From Paraprevotella sp. (lineage in GTDB: Bacteria; Bacteroidota; Bacteroidia; Bacteroidales; Bacteroidaceae), in assembly GCA_017425765.1 (NCBI GenBank), contig JAFOXE010000206.1, forward strand, positions 1 through 6,732: a DNA stretch of 6,732 nucleotides, read 5' to 3'. This document shows positions 1-6,442 of the stretch, piece by piece. Both the position numbers and the translations under genes were made by a program. Numbering within the stretch: position 1 is the first letter of the stretch; the number at the start of each line of letters is the position of its first letter. Under the pieces are notes generated by a model that did no database searches, had not been told where the DNA came from, and saw nothing but the letters and a program-made list of their open reading frames with translations.

Positions 1-1241
1 AAGATATCCTGGGGCTCTTCAAATCTAGGGTTGTCGCTAGTGAGTATCACTCGGTTACTGTGTTTCACGGCCTCTTGCGCCATTAATGGGCGTTTACCTT
101 TATCTCTGTTGCCACCTGCTCCGCAAACAGTGATGATTTGATGTTGTCCTTTTGTTATTTCTTCAATGGTTTCCAATACATTGGTTAGTGCATCGGGAGT
201 ATGGGCGTAGTCTACCACTACAGTAACTTTCTCTCGTGATTGGATGGTTTCAAAACGTCCGTTTACGGGTTGCATGGTACTCATAACAATAAGCACATCA
301 CTACTTGGCTTTCCTAAAACTGTGGCAGCAGCATATACCGCTGCCAAATTGGATACATTGAATCTACCCACAAACGGGACACTTACTTCTTGGCCATTTA
401 TTTCTAGGAGCATTCCTTCAAGACTCTCTTCTTGTATATGTGCGGTGAAATCAGCCATTTTTTGTTGGGAGTACGTATATACCTTTGCTTTTGTGTTTTG
501 TACCATAAATATTCCGTTTCGGTCGTCGGCATTGGTTATGACAAAGGCGTCTTTAGGTAATAGATCAAAAAAAGTCTTTTTGGCATCGCGGTAGTTCTCT
601 ACGGTTTTGTGGTAGTCTAAATGGTCGCGTGTTAGATTCGTAAATATACCACCTGCGAATCTTAGTCCTCCAATCCGTTTCTGTGCTACGGAGTGCGAGC
701 TAACCTCCATGAATGCATATTTACAACCCTCGTCAGCCATACGGCCCAGTAGTCTATTTAAAGTGATGGGGTCGGGTGTGGTATGTTCGGTAGGTAGTGC
801 TTCTCCGTTGATATAGTTGCATACAGTGGAACATAGGCCGCATTTGTAACCAAACTTACGGAAGACCATATATAATAAGGTGGCAATTGTAGTTTTCCCA
901 TTCGTTCCGGTTACACCGATAAGTTGAAGCTTTTCGGTAGGGTTGTCGTAGAAGGTAGTGGCTATTTGTCCTACAATATCTTCCGAATTCTTTACTTGTA
1001 CATAGGTGATGCTATCATTGATGTCTTGAGGTATATCCTCACAAATGATCGATTTTGCTCCTTTCTTTATGGCTTGGTCAATGTATTGATGACCATCGGT
1101 TTGAGTTCCTTTTAGGGCGATAAACAGATGCCCTTCTGCTACTTGTCGTGAATCAATATTGATTTCCACGACTTCCGTAATTGGATTACCTATGATTTGT
1201 AATGTAGGTATCTTCTCTATTAGTTTTTTTAGGATCATCAT
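1..1241 (-). CDS. murE: UDP-N-acetylmuramoyl-L-alanyl-D-glutamate ligase MurE (probably meso-diaminopimelate-adding), 5' part
   Basis: Cytoplasmic Mur ligase that adds the third residue to the peptidoglycan stem peptide using ATP. The reading frame is open from ATG at 1241 to the left edge (413 codons; full MurE is usually about 480-500). Visible in order: ATP-binding P-loop GVTGTNGKT (about 109-117), TTPDP (154-158), SSHS (181-184), [11 protein letters not shown] (201-211) followed by AK at 220-221, the expected carbamylated lysine, GRFNVSN (292-298), YAHTPDAL (345-352), [12 protein letters not shown] (374-385) and SDNPR (402-406). By family knowledge DNPR marks meso-diaminopimelate enzymes, while lysine enzymes differ at the arginine, so a DAP-type wall is inferred. 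Two adjacent ATGs (1241 and 1238) could start it; TAAGG lies 4 bases before the first. It follows ftsI by 19 bases in the same operon. The C-terminal end is outside the window. Confidence 0.97.
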   Translation of the reverse strand, partial: MMILKKLIEKIPTLQIIGNPITEVVEINIDSRQVAEGHLFIALKGTQTDGHQYIDQAIKKGAKSIICEDIPQDINDSITYVQVKNSEDIVGQIATTFYDNPTEKLQLIGVTGTNGKTTIATLLYMVFRKFGYKCGLCSTVCNYINGEALPTEHTTPDPITLNRLLGRMADEGCKYAFMEVSSHSVAQKRIGGLRFAGGIFTNLTRDHLDYHKTVENYRDAKKTFFDLLPKDAFVITNADDRNGIFMVQNTKAKVYTYSQQKMADFTAHIQEESLEGMLLEINGQEVSVPFVGRFNVSNLAAVYAAATVLGKPSSDVLIVMSTMQPVNGRFETIQSREKVTVVVDYAHTPDALTNVLETIEEITKGQHQIITVCGAGGNRDKGKRPLMAQEAVKHSNRVILTSDNPRFEEPQDI

Positions 1242-1260
1242 TACACCTTATTATATATAG

Positions 1261-3429
1261 TTATTTCTTTTGTAATTCAAGTTGTATGGTTTGCCCGGCT
1301 TTTATAGGCTCGTTAGCTGCCGGATATTGGTTTTTTACGATTCCTGTACCTCTTAGTTTAGCTTTTAGTCCGCAACTGCGTAGTAAATACACCGCATCTC
1401 GAGCACCCATACTACGTACGTCTGGAATTCGGTCGGTGGGCACATCTATTTGTGACACAGAAAGTTTTTTACTATTGTTCTGCACCTTACACCATACTGA
1501 ATGTGGGCTTATGGTATCGCTTTGCTCTTTGGCGTCGTAGTCTATATTTATGGATTCTAATGTATTTCGAAGTGCGTGAAAATTTCCATGAAGTACTGTT
1601 GGGATAAGCACCGAGCTTGTGTCGTTGGCCTCTTCCACATCGCGGAACACTCCTTGTGTCATGATGCTTTGCGATATTTCGCTGAATACAGGACCGCATT
1701 GCCCACCACCGGAAGCAGGGAGTCCTTTCTTCTTGATGGTAACGATGCAACTATATTGTGGGTCGTCGGAGGGGAAGTAGCCACAGAAACTTACAAGATA
1801 GTTCATTACACCAGATCTGTAGCCACCTGCACCTTGGGCAACTTGGGCTGTTCCGGTTTTTCCGCTTACCTTAAACATTTTGTTTCCGGCTTTTTTGCCT
1901 AGGCCTTTGCTTACCACCATTTCCAATATTTCTTGAATATCTTTCAGTGTTTTATCCGAACAGATACGTTCTTTGATTACTTCTACCGGGAACTCACGTA
2001 CGATTTCTCCGTTTTTCATCTCAGCACGAACAAAGCGTGGACGCACCATCTTTCCGTTGTTAGCAATAGCATTGTAGAAGGTTAGTGTATTGATGGGTGG
2101 AACTTGGGTTTCGTATCCAATGCTCATCCAGGCCAACGCCGTTTTACTCCAATTTGCAGAATTTTTCTGCAAGCGGCGTATGCGTGAATTTGCACTACCT
2201 ACTAGTGGTACTCCAAGAGGTATGCCCATTCCCTCTCGGTATAATCCGTCTACATATTTTTCTGGGTGCTCGTAGTAGTTTTCATCAATAATGCGACTCA
2301 CGCCGATGTTAGATGAATACATCAGTATTTCAGGCACGCTTATTTTCCCATATCCTCCGCGACGCCAATTGTGGTCTTTCATCGTTCTACCATGCATTAA
2401 CCACTGTCCGTTTCCGGTTTGAATGGAGTCGTATTTGGTTATTTTACCATCTTCTAAAGCCACCATAATGGACGCTGTTTTGAAGGTGGAGCCCGGTTCC
2501 ATAAGTGATGAAACCGCATGATTCACTTTTTCTCGATATGTTCCATCGGGGAATCGGTCAAGGTTTACTATGGCCTTTATGTCACCGGTTTTTACTTCCA
2601 TTACCACTGCTACTCCTACATCACCACCAACCTCTTTTAGTTTGTTGCGAAGTGCTTTTTCTGCCACATCTTGCATTCTTACGTCAATAGTGGTTAGGAT
2701 ATCGTTACCGTTCACCGGTGGAACATCCACTATACTAAGCCATTTGTCGCGAACCTTAGTGCGGTGCGACTTACCGGGTTGACCTCGCAGAATAGAATCA
2801 TACGACAATTCCAATCCAAAGCGAGCCGAATCTTTGCTTGCATAAATAGCTCCCAGGGTGCGTGAGGCTAAAGACCCGAAGGGTTTTTTTCGTTGTGGGT
2901 GGATGGTATGATGAAATCCACTGCGATAGGCTCTTTCCTTGAAGAGTGGTAACTCCTTGCATTCTTTATATTGAATGTAGCTAATGCGTCCGTTGTAGAT
3001 TTCCCAATGTCGACTTCTCTTTTTTCTTCCTTCTTCTAGTCTTTTCTTGAACCATGTGGCTCTTTTGTCCGGGAAGATGCGTTGTAGTCCGATACAGATG
3101 CTATCCAAGTCGTGTCTATATGCGCTGTCGCGCCAAGCTTGCATTTTCTTCATGGCAAGGGTATCTTTATCTACTACCCTGAAGTCCATGAAAATCTTGT
3201 ATTCGGGTAAGGAGCTTGCCATAACCTGACCATCGGATGAAAGTATATTTCCTCTGTGCGGTCGGATGGGTACGTTTTCGCGGACAAATAGTTGGCTCAC
3301 CTCTTCCCAATACCAAGCTCTTACCATCATAAGGTAAGCTGCATTACCGATGATGTATAAGCCACCTAGGCTTAACACAACGATAACGAAGAAGTATCGC
3401 GGCATTATTTTCTTGCTGTCGAAATTCAT
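1261..3429 (-). CDS. ftsI: Class B penicillin-binding protein FtsI (PBP3/SpoVD type), septal transpeptidase with C-terminal PASTA
   Basis: Inner-membrane D,D-transpeptidase that cross-links septal peptidoglycan with FtsW and FtsL. 722 residues: short cytoplasmic N-terminus, one membrane anchor (about 10-36), and the class B N-terminal motif around RPHRGNILSSDG (56-67). The transpeptidase domain (about 245-590) has all three active-site motifs: STFK (314-317, nucleophile S314), SSN (372-374) and KTG (524-526). After it come a weak PASTA-like segment (about 608-660) and a clearer PASTA domain (about 661-722, beginning VPTDRIPDVRSMGARDAV). The PASTA tail makes it longer than E. coli FtsI (588 residues) and is usual in Bacteroidota and Gram-positive homologues. 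Its ATG overlaps the ftsL stop (ATGA), which fixes the start and suggests coupled translation. Position between ftsL and murE supports FtsI rather than an elongation PBP2. Confidence 0.97.
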   Translation of the reverse strand: MNFDSKKIMPRYFFVIVVLSLGGLYIIGNAAYLMMVRAWYWEEVSQLFVRENVPIRPHRGNILSSDGQVMASSLPEYKIFMDFRVVDKDTLAMKKMQAWRDSAYRHDLDSICIGLQRIFPDKRATWFKKRLEEGRKKRSRHWEIYNGRISYIQYKECKELPLFKERAYRSGFHHTIHPQRKKPFGSLASRTLGAIYASKDSARFGLELSYDSILRGQPGKSHRTKVRDKWLSIVDVPPVNGNDILTTIDVRMQDVAEKALRNKLKEVGGDVGVAVVMEVKTGDIKAIVNLDRFPDGTYREKVNHAVSSLMEPGSTFKTASIMVALEDGKITKYDSIQTGNGQWLMHGRTMKDHNWRRGGYGKISVPEILMYSSNIGVSRIIDENYYEHPEKYVDGLYREGMGIPLGVPLVGSANSRIRRLQKNSANWSKTALAWMSIGYETQVPPINTLTFYNAIANNGKMVRPRFVRAEMKNGEIVREFPVEVIKERICSDKTLKDIQEILEMVVSKGLGKKAGNKMFKVSGKTGTAQVAQGAGGYRSGVMNYLVSFCGYFPSDDPQYSCIVTIKKKGLPASGGGQCGPVFSEISQSIMTQGVFRDVEEANDTSSVLIPTVLHGNFHALRNTLESINIDYDAKEQSDTISPHSVWCKVQNNSKKLSVSQIDVPTDRIPDVRSMGARDAVYLLRSCGLKAKLRGTGIVKNQYPAANEPIKAGQTIQLELQKK

Positions 3430-3926
3430 TCTTTGCGTGGTATTTTAATAATGTAAGCAGGTTCTTTAGATAGTCTCAGTGTGGTATCTCCTTTTTGTTT
3501 AAGTAAATCCTCGATGTGGCTTTGGCGTGTTCTCTCAGTCAATTCACTTGAACGTGTCAAAGAGCGGTGTTTCATATCTTGCAATTCCACCTTCAGGCGC
3601 TCTATGTCAATAAGTTCTTGTTCGGCTGAGTATCGGTTGGTGATGTAAATGATTGAAAACACGGAGCACAACACAATAAGAGGCATTTGCTGTTTTACCC
3701 ATTTAGCCGTAAGAATGTCACCACCTAGAATTTCGCGCAAGGTGAGGTTGGGGCGTTGCTCCACTTCCTCGTTTCGCGTAAATTCTGTTACGGCATCCAT
3801 ACCGTTCCCTTCGTTGGCCGGTTTGTTTGAGCCGTTACCCTGGGGATTGGTGTTGTGCGGATGGGATGTTTCATCCGAGAACTTTTGTTCGTCGGCATCC
3901 GGTGATATGATTAGTTTTTCTTTCAT
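3426..3926 (-). CDS. ftsL: FtsL-like cell division protein (Bacteroidetes type)
   Basis: Small bitopic membrane protein placed exactly where ftsL sits in dcw clusters, between rsmH and ftsI. FtsL works with FtsB/FtsQ to recruit and activate FtsW-FtsI. 166 residues: a hydrophilic N-terminal region rich in N, E, D and P (about 1-60), a conserved-looking stretch LREILGGDILTAKW (63-76), one membrane span (about 81-97, MPLIVLCSVFSIIYITN), then a charged heptad-like helix (about 98-142, including ELIDIERLKVELQDMKHR) that looks like the periplasmic coiled coil, ending PAYIIKIPRKE. LREILGGDILTAKW and TRSSEL-TERTRQS match my memory of Bacteroidetes FtsL proteins. The start at 3926 is 28 bases after rsmH; an internal ATG at 3800 (Met43) would give 124 residues, closer to the usual size. 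Sequence conservation with E. coli FtsL is not visible, so the name rests on topology, position and phylum resemblance. Confidence 0.9.
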   Translation of the reverse strand: MKEKLIISPDADEQKFSDETSHPHNTNPQGNGSNKPANEGNGMDAVTEFTRNEEVEQRPNLTLREILGGDILTAKWVKQQMPLIVLCSVFSIIYITNRYSAEQELIDIERLKVELQDMKHRSLTRSSELTERTRQSHIEDLLKQKGDTTLRLSKEPAYIIKIPRKE

Positions 3927-3954
3927 GCCTTATAGGCTAAGAGTTGTATGGATT

Positions 3955-4872
3955 TTATTTTTTACTTCTTTTCTCAGCAATACGTAGTTTGGCGCTTCGG
4001 CTTCTGGGGTTGGAGGCCTGTTCTTTGTCGGTAGGGATGATTACCTTGTTGTTTATCGGCTTCAAAGGAGCAGTGATTCTTCCGAAGAAATCTTGTTCTA
4101 TACGTCCCTCAATATTTCCGGTCTTTATCAGATTTTTTACGATGCGGTCTTCTAGCGAATGGTAGGTGAGCACTGAAAGGCGTCCTCCTTCAGAAAGCAG
4201 TTCTGTAGCAGCATTTAACATGTCTTTTAAGGCTTCCATCTCGTGATTTACCTCTATACGTAAGGCTTGAAAAACCTTTGCAATTTCTTTCTTCTCGCGT
4301 TCTCTTCCGAACAATGGGCGAATGATTTCCAACAAATCTTCCGTATTTACAAATGGAGCGTTCTGTCGATGTTTTTCGATCACAGATGCCAACTTGTTTC
4401 CATTTTTAAGTTCGCCGTATAGGTAAAAAAGTTGAGCCAAGCGTTCTTTGTCGTACGTGTTTAGGATGTCTGCTGCGGTTTGTCCGGCACGTTGATTCAT
4501 TCGCATGTCCAATTTGGCGTCGAAACGGAAAGAAAATCCGCGTTCTTCGGCATCAAAATGGTGGCTTGAAACCCCTAAATCCGCCAATAGTCCGTCTATT
4601 TTCTCTATGCCGTGGTAGCGCATCCAATTCTTTAGGTAACGGAAATTGCTTCTTACGAATACAAATCGATCGTTATTTATGCGATTGGCTTCGGCGTCAG
4701 CATCTTGGTCAAAACTGAAGAGCTTGCCTTTTGGGCCTAAACGACGCATGATTTCTCGACTATGTCCGCCTCCGCCGAAAGTTACGTCAACATACACGCC
4801 ATCGGGGCGAATGTTTAGTCCATCTACGGTTTCGGTCAACAATACGGGTATGTGATAAACGTTCTCGCTCAT
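3955..4872 (-). CDS. rsmH: 16S rRNA (cytosine(1402)-N(4))-methyltransferase RsmH (MraW)
   Basis: S-adenosylmethionine-dependent methyltransferase that N4-methylates C1402 (E. coli numbering) in the decoding centre of 16S rRNA. At 305 residues it has the normal family length (about 300-315). Visible motifs in order: HIPVLL near the N-terminus (8-12 region), SAM-binding TFGGGGHS (31-38), FDQDADA (54-60), the catalytic-region DLGVSS (98-103), RGFSFRFDAKLDMRM (111-125), FQALRIEVNHE (201-211), YHSLEDRIVK (237-246) and the C-terminal NPRSRSAKLR (289-297). All family hallmarks are intact. Its ATG overlaps the mraZ TGA by the ATGA arrangement, which defines the start and suggests translational coupling. 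It is the second gene of the cluster, as in most bacteria. Confidence 0.98.
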   Translation of the reverse strand: MSENVYHIPVLLTETVDGLNIRPDGVYVDVTFGGGGHSREIMRRLGPKGKLFSFDQDADAEANRINNDRFVFVRSNFRYLKNWMRYHGIEKIDGLLADLGVSSHHFDAEERGFSFRFDAKLDMRMNQRAGQTAADILNTYDKERLAQLFYLYGELKNGNKLASVIEKHRQNAPFVNTEDLLEIIRPLFGREREKKEIAKVFQALRIEVNHEMEALKDMLNAATELLSEGGRLSVLTYHSLEDRIVKNLIKTGNIEGRIEQDFFGRITAPLKPINNKVIIPTDKEQASNPRSRSAKLRIAEKRSKK

Positions 4873-5318
4873 GGTTGTTCATTCATAAATGCTTCTAAGT
4901 CGTCGCCTAATGTTTCGTTTTCTGCCAACATTCGTTGGGCAGCATCAAGAGCCCAAACTTCAATTGTGTTATCCACACCGATAAAGCGTACTTCGTTTTG
5001 TATGCCGGCCATGGCTAGATAGCGTTTCGGCACTAGGAAACGGCCGTTGGCATCAAGGGTTACTGTTTCGGAGTCGGCTACGAATCGTCGTAACATATCG
5101 CGGCCGCGTCGGTCGAACATTCCGGCACGCTCTGCTAGGGCGTCCACTTGTTTGTTCCATACACTCTCAGGGTATAACACCAGGCACGATTGGAATACAT
5201 CGCGGCGCAGGATGAGACGCTCCTCGCTCTCTTCTTGTAGAATTCGGCGGAAGGTGGCGGGCAGAAACAAGCGTCCTTTGGCGTCGGTTTTAGCATCTAT
5301 GTTTCCTGTAAATCGCAT
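4869..5318 (-). CDS. mraZ: Transcriptional regulator MraZ
   Basis: DNA-binding protein of the AbrB/SpoVT-MraZ fold, encoded at the head of dcw clusters. In E. coli it binds TGGG-type direct repeats upstream of itself and represses the cluster. 149 residues, normal family length. It contains two tandem MraZ repeats, each with the DxxGR signature: DAKGRLFLP (12-20) and DANGRFLVP (89-97). The N-terminus MRFTGNIDAKTDAKGR is typical and supports the start at 5318. The first gene of the minus-strand operon, it ends overlapping rsmH by 4 bases. A matching triple-repeat operator lies 43-72 bases upstream of its start (positions 5361-5390), so autoregulation is inferred. The second signature has N where many homologues have A or K; no key residue seems lost. 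Confidence 0.98.
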   Translation of the reverse strand: MRFTGNIDAKTDAKGRLFLPATFRRILQEESEERLILRRDVFQSCLVLYPESVWNKQVDALAERAGMFDRRGRDMLRRFVADSETVTLDANGRFLVPKRYLAMAGIQNEVRFIGVDNTIEVWALDAAQRMLAENETLGDDLEAFMNEQP

Positions 5319-5349
5319 GGTTTTATACCTTATATATACTTTTAGGCTT
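5319..5349 (-). promoter_or_regulatory. mraZ leader with TAAGG ribosome-binding-like sequence
   Basis: Between the -7 box and the mraZ ATG the minus strand reads, towards the gene, GCCTAAAAGTATATATAAGG followed by nine bases before ATG. TAAGG matches the 5' half of the general anti-Shine-Dalgarno complement (TAAGGAGG) at a plausible spacing. The leader is AT-rich and short (about 25 bases from the predicted start of transcription). Its role as an initiation signal is inferred. Confidence 0.4.
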
Positions 5350-5357
5350 CAAAGATA
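5350..5357 (-). promoter_or_regulatory. -7 box of the mraZ/dcw operon promoter (TATCTTTG)
   Basis: On the minus strand TATCTTTG fits the Bacteroidetes -7 consensus TAnnTTTG. Transcription would begin near 5343, about 25 bases before the mraZ start codon. No TTTG -33 element is present at the usual distance (about 19-23 bases upstream); GTGGGGAATT repeats fill that position. This suggests a promoter controlled through those repeats. Call based on the consensus and position only. Confidence 0.65.
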
Positions 5358-5360
5358 GCG

Positions 5361-5390
5361 AATTCCCCACAATTCCCCACTATAAACCAC
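5361..5390 (-). promoter_or_regulatory. Probable MraZ operator: three GTGG(G/T) direct repeats at 10-base period
   Basis: Read on the minus strand towards mraZ: GTGGTTTATA (5390-5381), GTGGGGAATT (5380-5371), GTGGGGAATT (5370-5361). The last two are perfect 10-base tandem copies; the first keeps GTGG. Known MraZ sites are TGGG-containing direct repeats with 5-base spacers, one per DNA turn, which is the geometry here. The array begins three bases upstream of the -7 box and covers the region where a -33 element would lie. Binding by the adjacent MraZ is inferred from this match. Confidence 0.75.
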
Positions 5391-5498
5391 CAAATATTTT
5401 TTACAAAAATTTGTTCTAGTTTTAATGTGTTGTAGATGTTTGAAAATGAGTATTTTTATTTTTGTTCGATTATGTGGGGAAAAAGTGAAAAAATAACG

Positions 5499-5506
5499 TA
5501 TATTTG
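5499..5506 (+). promoter_or_regulatory. -7 box of the cyclophilin gene promoter (TATATTTG)
   Basis: TATATTTG matches the Bacteroidetes consensus TAnnTTTG. It lies 26 bases before the ATG at 5533, giving a predicted leader of about 20 bases. No TTTG -33 element is at the standard distance; TTTG at 5461-5464 is too far (34 bases). GTGGGGAAAA at 5474-5483 occupies the -33 region. Confidence 0.55.
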
Positions 5507-5532
5507 CTTACGGAAATCAGCGATAGAATGCC

Positions 5533-6210
5533 ATGAAACGAGCTTTTCTTCTTATTGTGTGGTGCGGTATGGTACAAATGTTGTGTGCACAAGATGTCGA
5601 CACCCGTCCCACGGTACGGTTGGAAACATCCGCCGGTGTCATTCGTGTAGTGCTTTTCGACGAAACGCCTTTGCACCGCGAGAACTTTTTGCGATTGACT
5701 AAAAGCGGATTCTATGATGGCACGTTGTTTCATCGTGTGATACGTGATTTTATGATACAAGGGGGAGATCCTGATTCTCGCGGTGCGGCACCGGGTGTGT
5801 CTTTGGGGAATGGTGGGCCCGGATATGATCTTCCGGCCGAGATATGTTTCCCTGATTTATATCATTGGCGTGGAGTGTTGGCTATGGCGCGCGAAGGGGA
5901 CGAGATAAATCCAGAACGTAGAAGTAGCGGCTCGCAGTTTTATATCGTGTGGGGAAAGAAAACAGATGAACAGACAGTGCGAAGAATTTGTGCAGCTCGA
6001 TTTAATGATACGGGTGTGAAGACACCGCGGCATGTACGCGAAAGTTACGAACGCACAGCCGGTTGTCCGCATTTGGATGGCGCTTATACAATTTTTGGAG
6101 AGGTGATAGATGGTTTGAATGTGGTGAAAAAGATTCAAAAGATGAAAACAGATTCGTTGGATCGTCCACTTCATGATGTGTTACTTATTAGGGCTGTCGT
6201 AGAGCAATAA
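5533..6210 (+). CDS. Secreted cyclophilin-type peptidyl-prolyl cis-trans isomerase
   Basis: Catalyses cis-trans isomerisation of X-Pro bonds, assisting folding of exported proteins. 225 residues. Residues 1-19 look like a Sec signal peptide (MKRAF, hydrophobic core, cleavage after LCA before Q20), so the enzyme is probably periplasmic. The cyclophilin domain (about 27-223) shows FHRVI (66-70, catalytic R68), QGGDP (76-80), LAMAR (116-120), SSGSQFYI (131-138), LDGAYTIFGEV (181-191) and GLNVVKKI. Compared with compact cyclophilins it carries an extra loop of about 38 residues (141-178) between SQFYI and LDG. The positions equivalent to human CypA W121 and H126 appear to be H180 and Y185; variation there is common in bacterial members. 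It is transcribed away from mraZ from its own promoter, so a link to division is not implied. Start chosen for the signal peptide. Confidence 0.95.
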   Translation: MKRAFLLIVWCGMVQMLCAQDVDTRPTVRLETSAGVIRVVLFDETPLHRENFLRLTKSGFYDGTLFHRVIRDFMIQGGDPDSRGAAPGVSLGNGGPGYDLPAEICFPDLYHWRGVLAMAREGDEINPERRSSGSQFYIVWGKKTDEQTVRRICAARFNDTGVKTPRHVRESYERTAGCPHLDGAYTIFGEVIDGLNVVKKIQKMKTDSLDRPLHDVLLIRAVVEQ

Positions 6211-6361
6211 ATATCGATTTCATCGTGTGTTTATTGTGTTCTTTTGCTTTTTTGCTCGAGCGTTTCCAAGATGGTTTAGAAATGTATAATATGGGTTTTC
6301 GCTATAAACGGATGGTATTTCCATACACTATCTTTCTCTTCTCCCTATATTTATTTAAGGT

Positions 6362-6387
6362 GAAAAGGGTCTTCCTTTTCCTCTTTT
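6362..6387 (+). terminator. Possible intrinsic terminator after the cyclophilin gene
   Basis: GAAAAGG (6362-6368) and CCTTTTC (6374-6380) form a perfect 7-base-pair stem with a GTCTT loop, followed by CTCTTTTTAT. The stem is weak (few G-C pairs) and sits about 150 bases after the stop codon, just upstream of the next promoter, so it may be only a chance polypurine/polypyrimidine repeat. Confidence 0.3.
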
Positions 6388-6391
6388 TATG

Positions 6392-6399
6392 TACCTTTG
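6392..6399 (+). promoter_or_regulatory. -7 box of the lipoprotein gene promoter (TACCTTTG)
   Basis: TACCTTTG followed by C fits the Bacteroidetes -7 consensus TAnnTTTG closely. It lies 43 bases before the ATG at 6443; transcription would start near 6406, giving a leader of about 37 bases. No clear TTTG -33 element is seen. Confidence 0.6.
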
Positions 6400-6442
6400 C
6401 GCCGACATCTGGATGATGTGGAAATTAAATGTAAATATAAAG

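Larger units (their letters stand above)
5319..5532. other. Divergent intergenic region between mraZ and the cyclophilin gene
   Basis: 214 bases holding two outward-facing promoters: the mraZ promoter with its operator (5350-5390) and the cyclophilin promoter (5499-5506). Between them, about 5391-5470 is strongly AT-rich, with A and T runs and an imperfect palindrome CAAAT...ATTTG at 5391-5413. No open reading frame of substance was seen here on either strand. Confidence 0.7.
6211..6442. other. Intergenic region between cyclophilin and lipoprotein genes
   Basis: 232 bases, AT-rich and T-rich on the plus strand. It holds a possible terminator hairpin (6362-6387) and a TACCTTTG promoter (6392-6399). 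The frame 6225-6416 is open but encodes a Phe/Leu-rich peptide with no recognisable motif and is not called a gene. Confidence 0.6.

Noticed and set aside
244..1115. Plus-strand open frames at 244-594 and 924-1115
   Set aside because: They lie opposite murE, whose minus-strand frame has a continuous run of Mur ligase motifs.
3649..3987. Plus-strand open frame of 112 codons
   Set aside because: Antisense to ftsL, with no motif and no promoter; it is a shadow of the real gene.
5391..5413. AT-rich imperfect palindrome CAAAT...ATTTG
   Set aside because: Stems do not extend beyond five pairs and contain no G-C core, so it is neither a convincing terminator nor an operator; A and T runs explain it.
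5461..5464. TTTG as a -33 element for the cyclophilin promoter
   Set aside because: It is 34 bases from the -7 box, well beyond the usual 19-23 base spacing. The same holds for TTTG (CAAA on the plus strand at 5391-5394) on the mraZ side.
5470..5760. Minus-strand open frame across the start of the cyclophilin gene
   Set aside because: Covers the cyclophilin promoter and signal peptide on the opposite strand, and its product has no family resemblance.
6225..6416. Open frame of 63 codons in the cyclophilin-lipoprotein intergenic region
   Set aside because: The Phe/Leu-rich peptide reflects the T-rich strand, has no recognisable motif, and overlaps the predicted lipoprotein promoter and hairpin.
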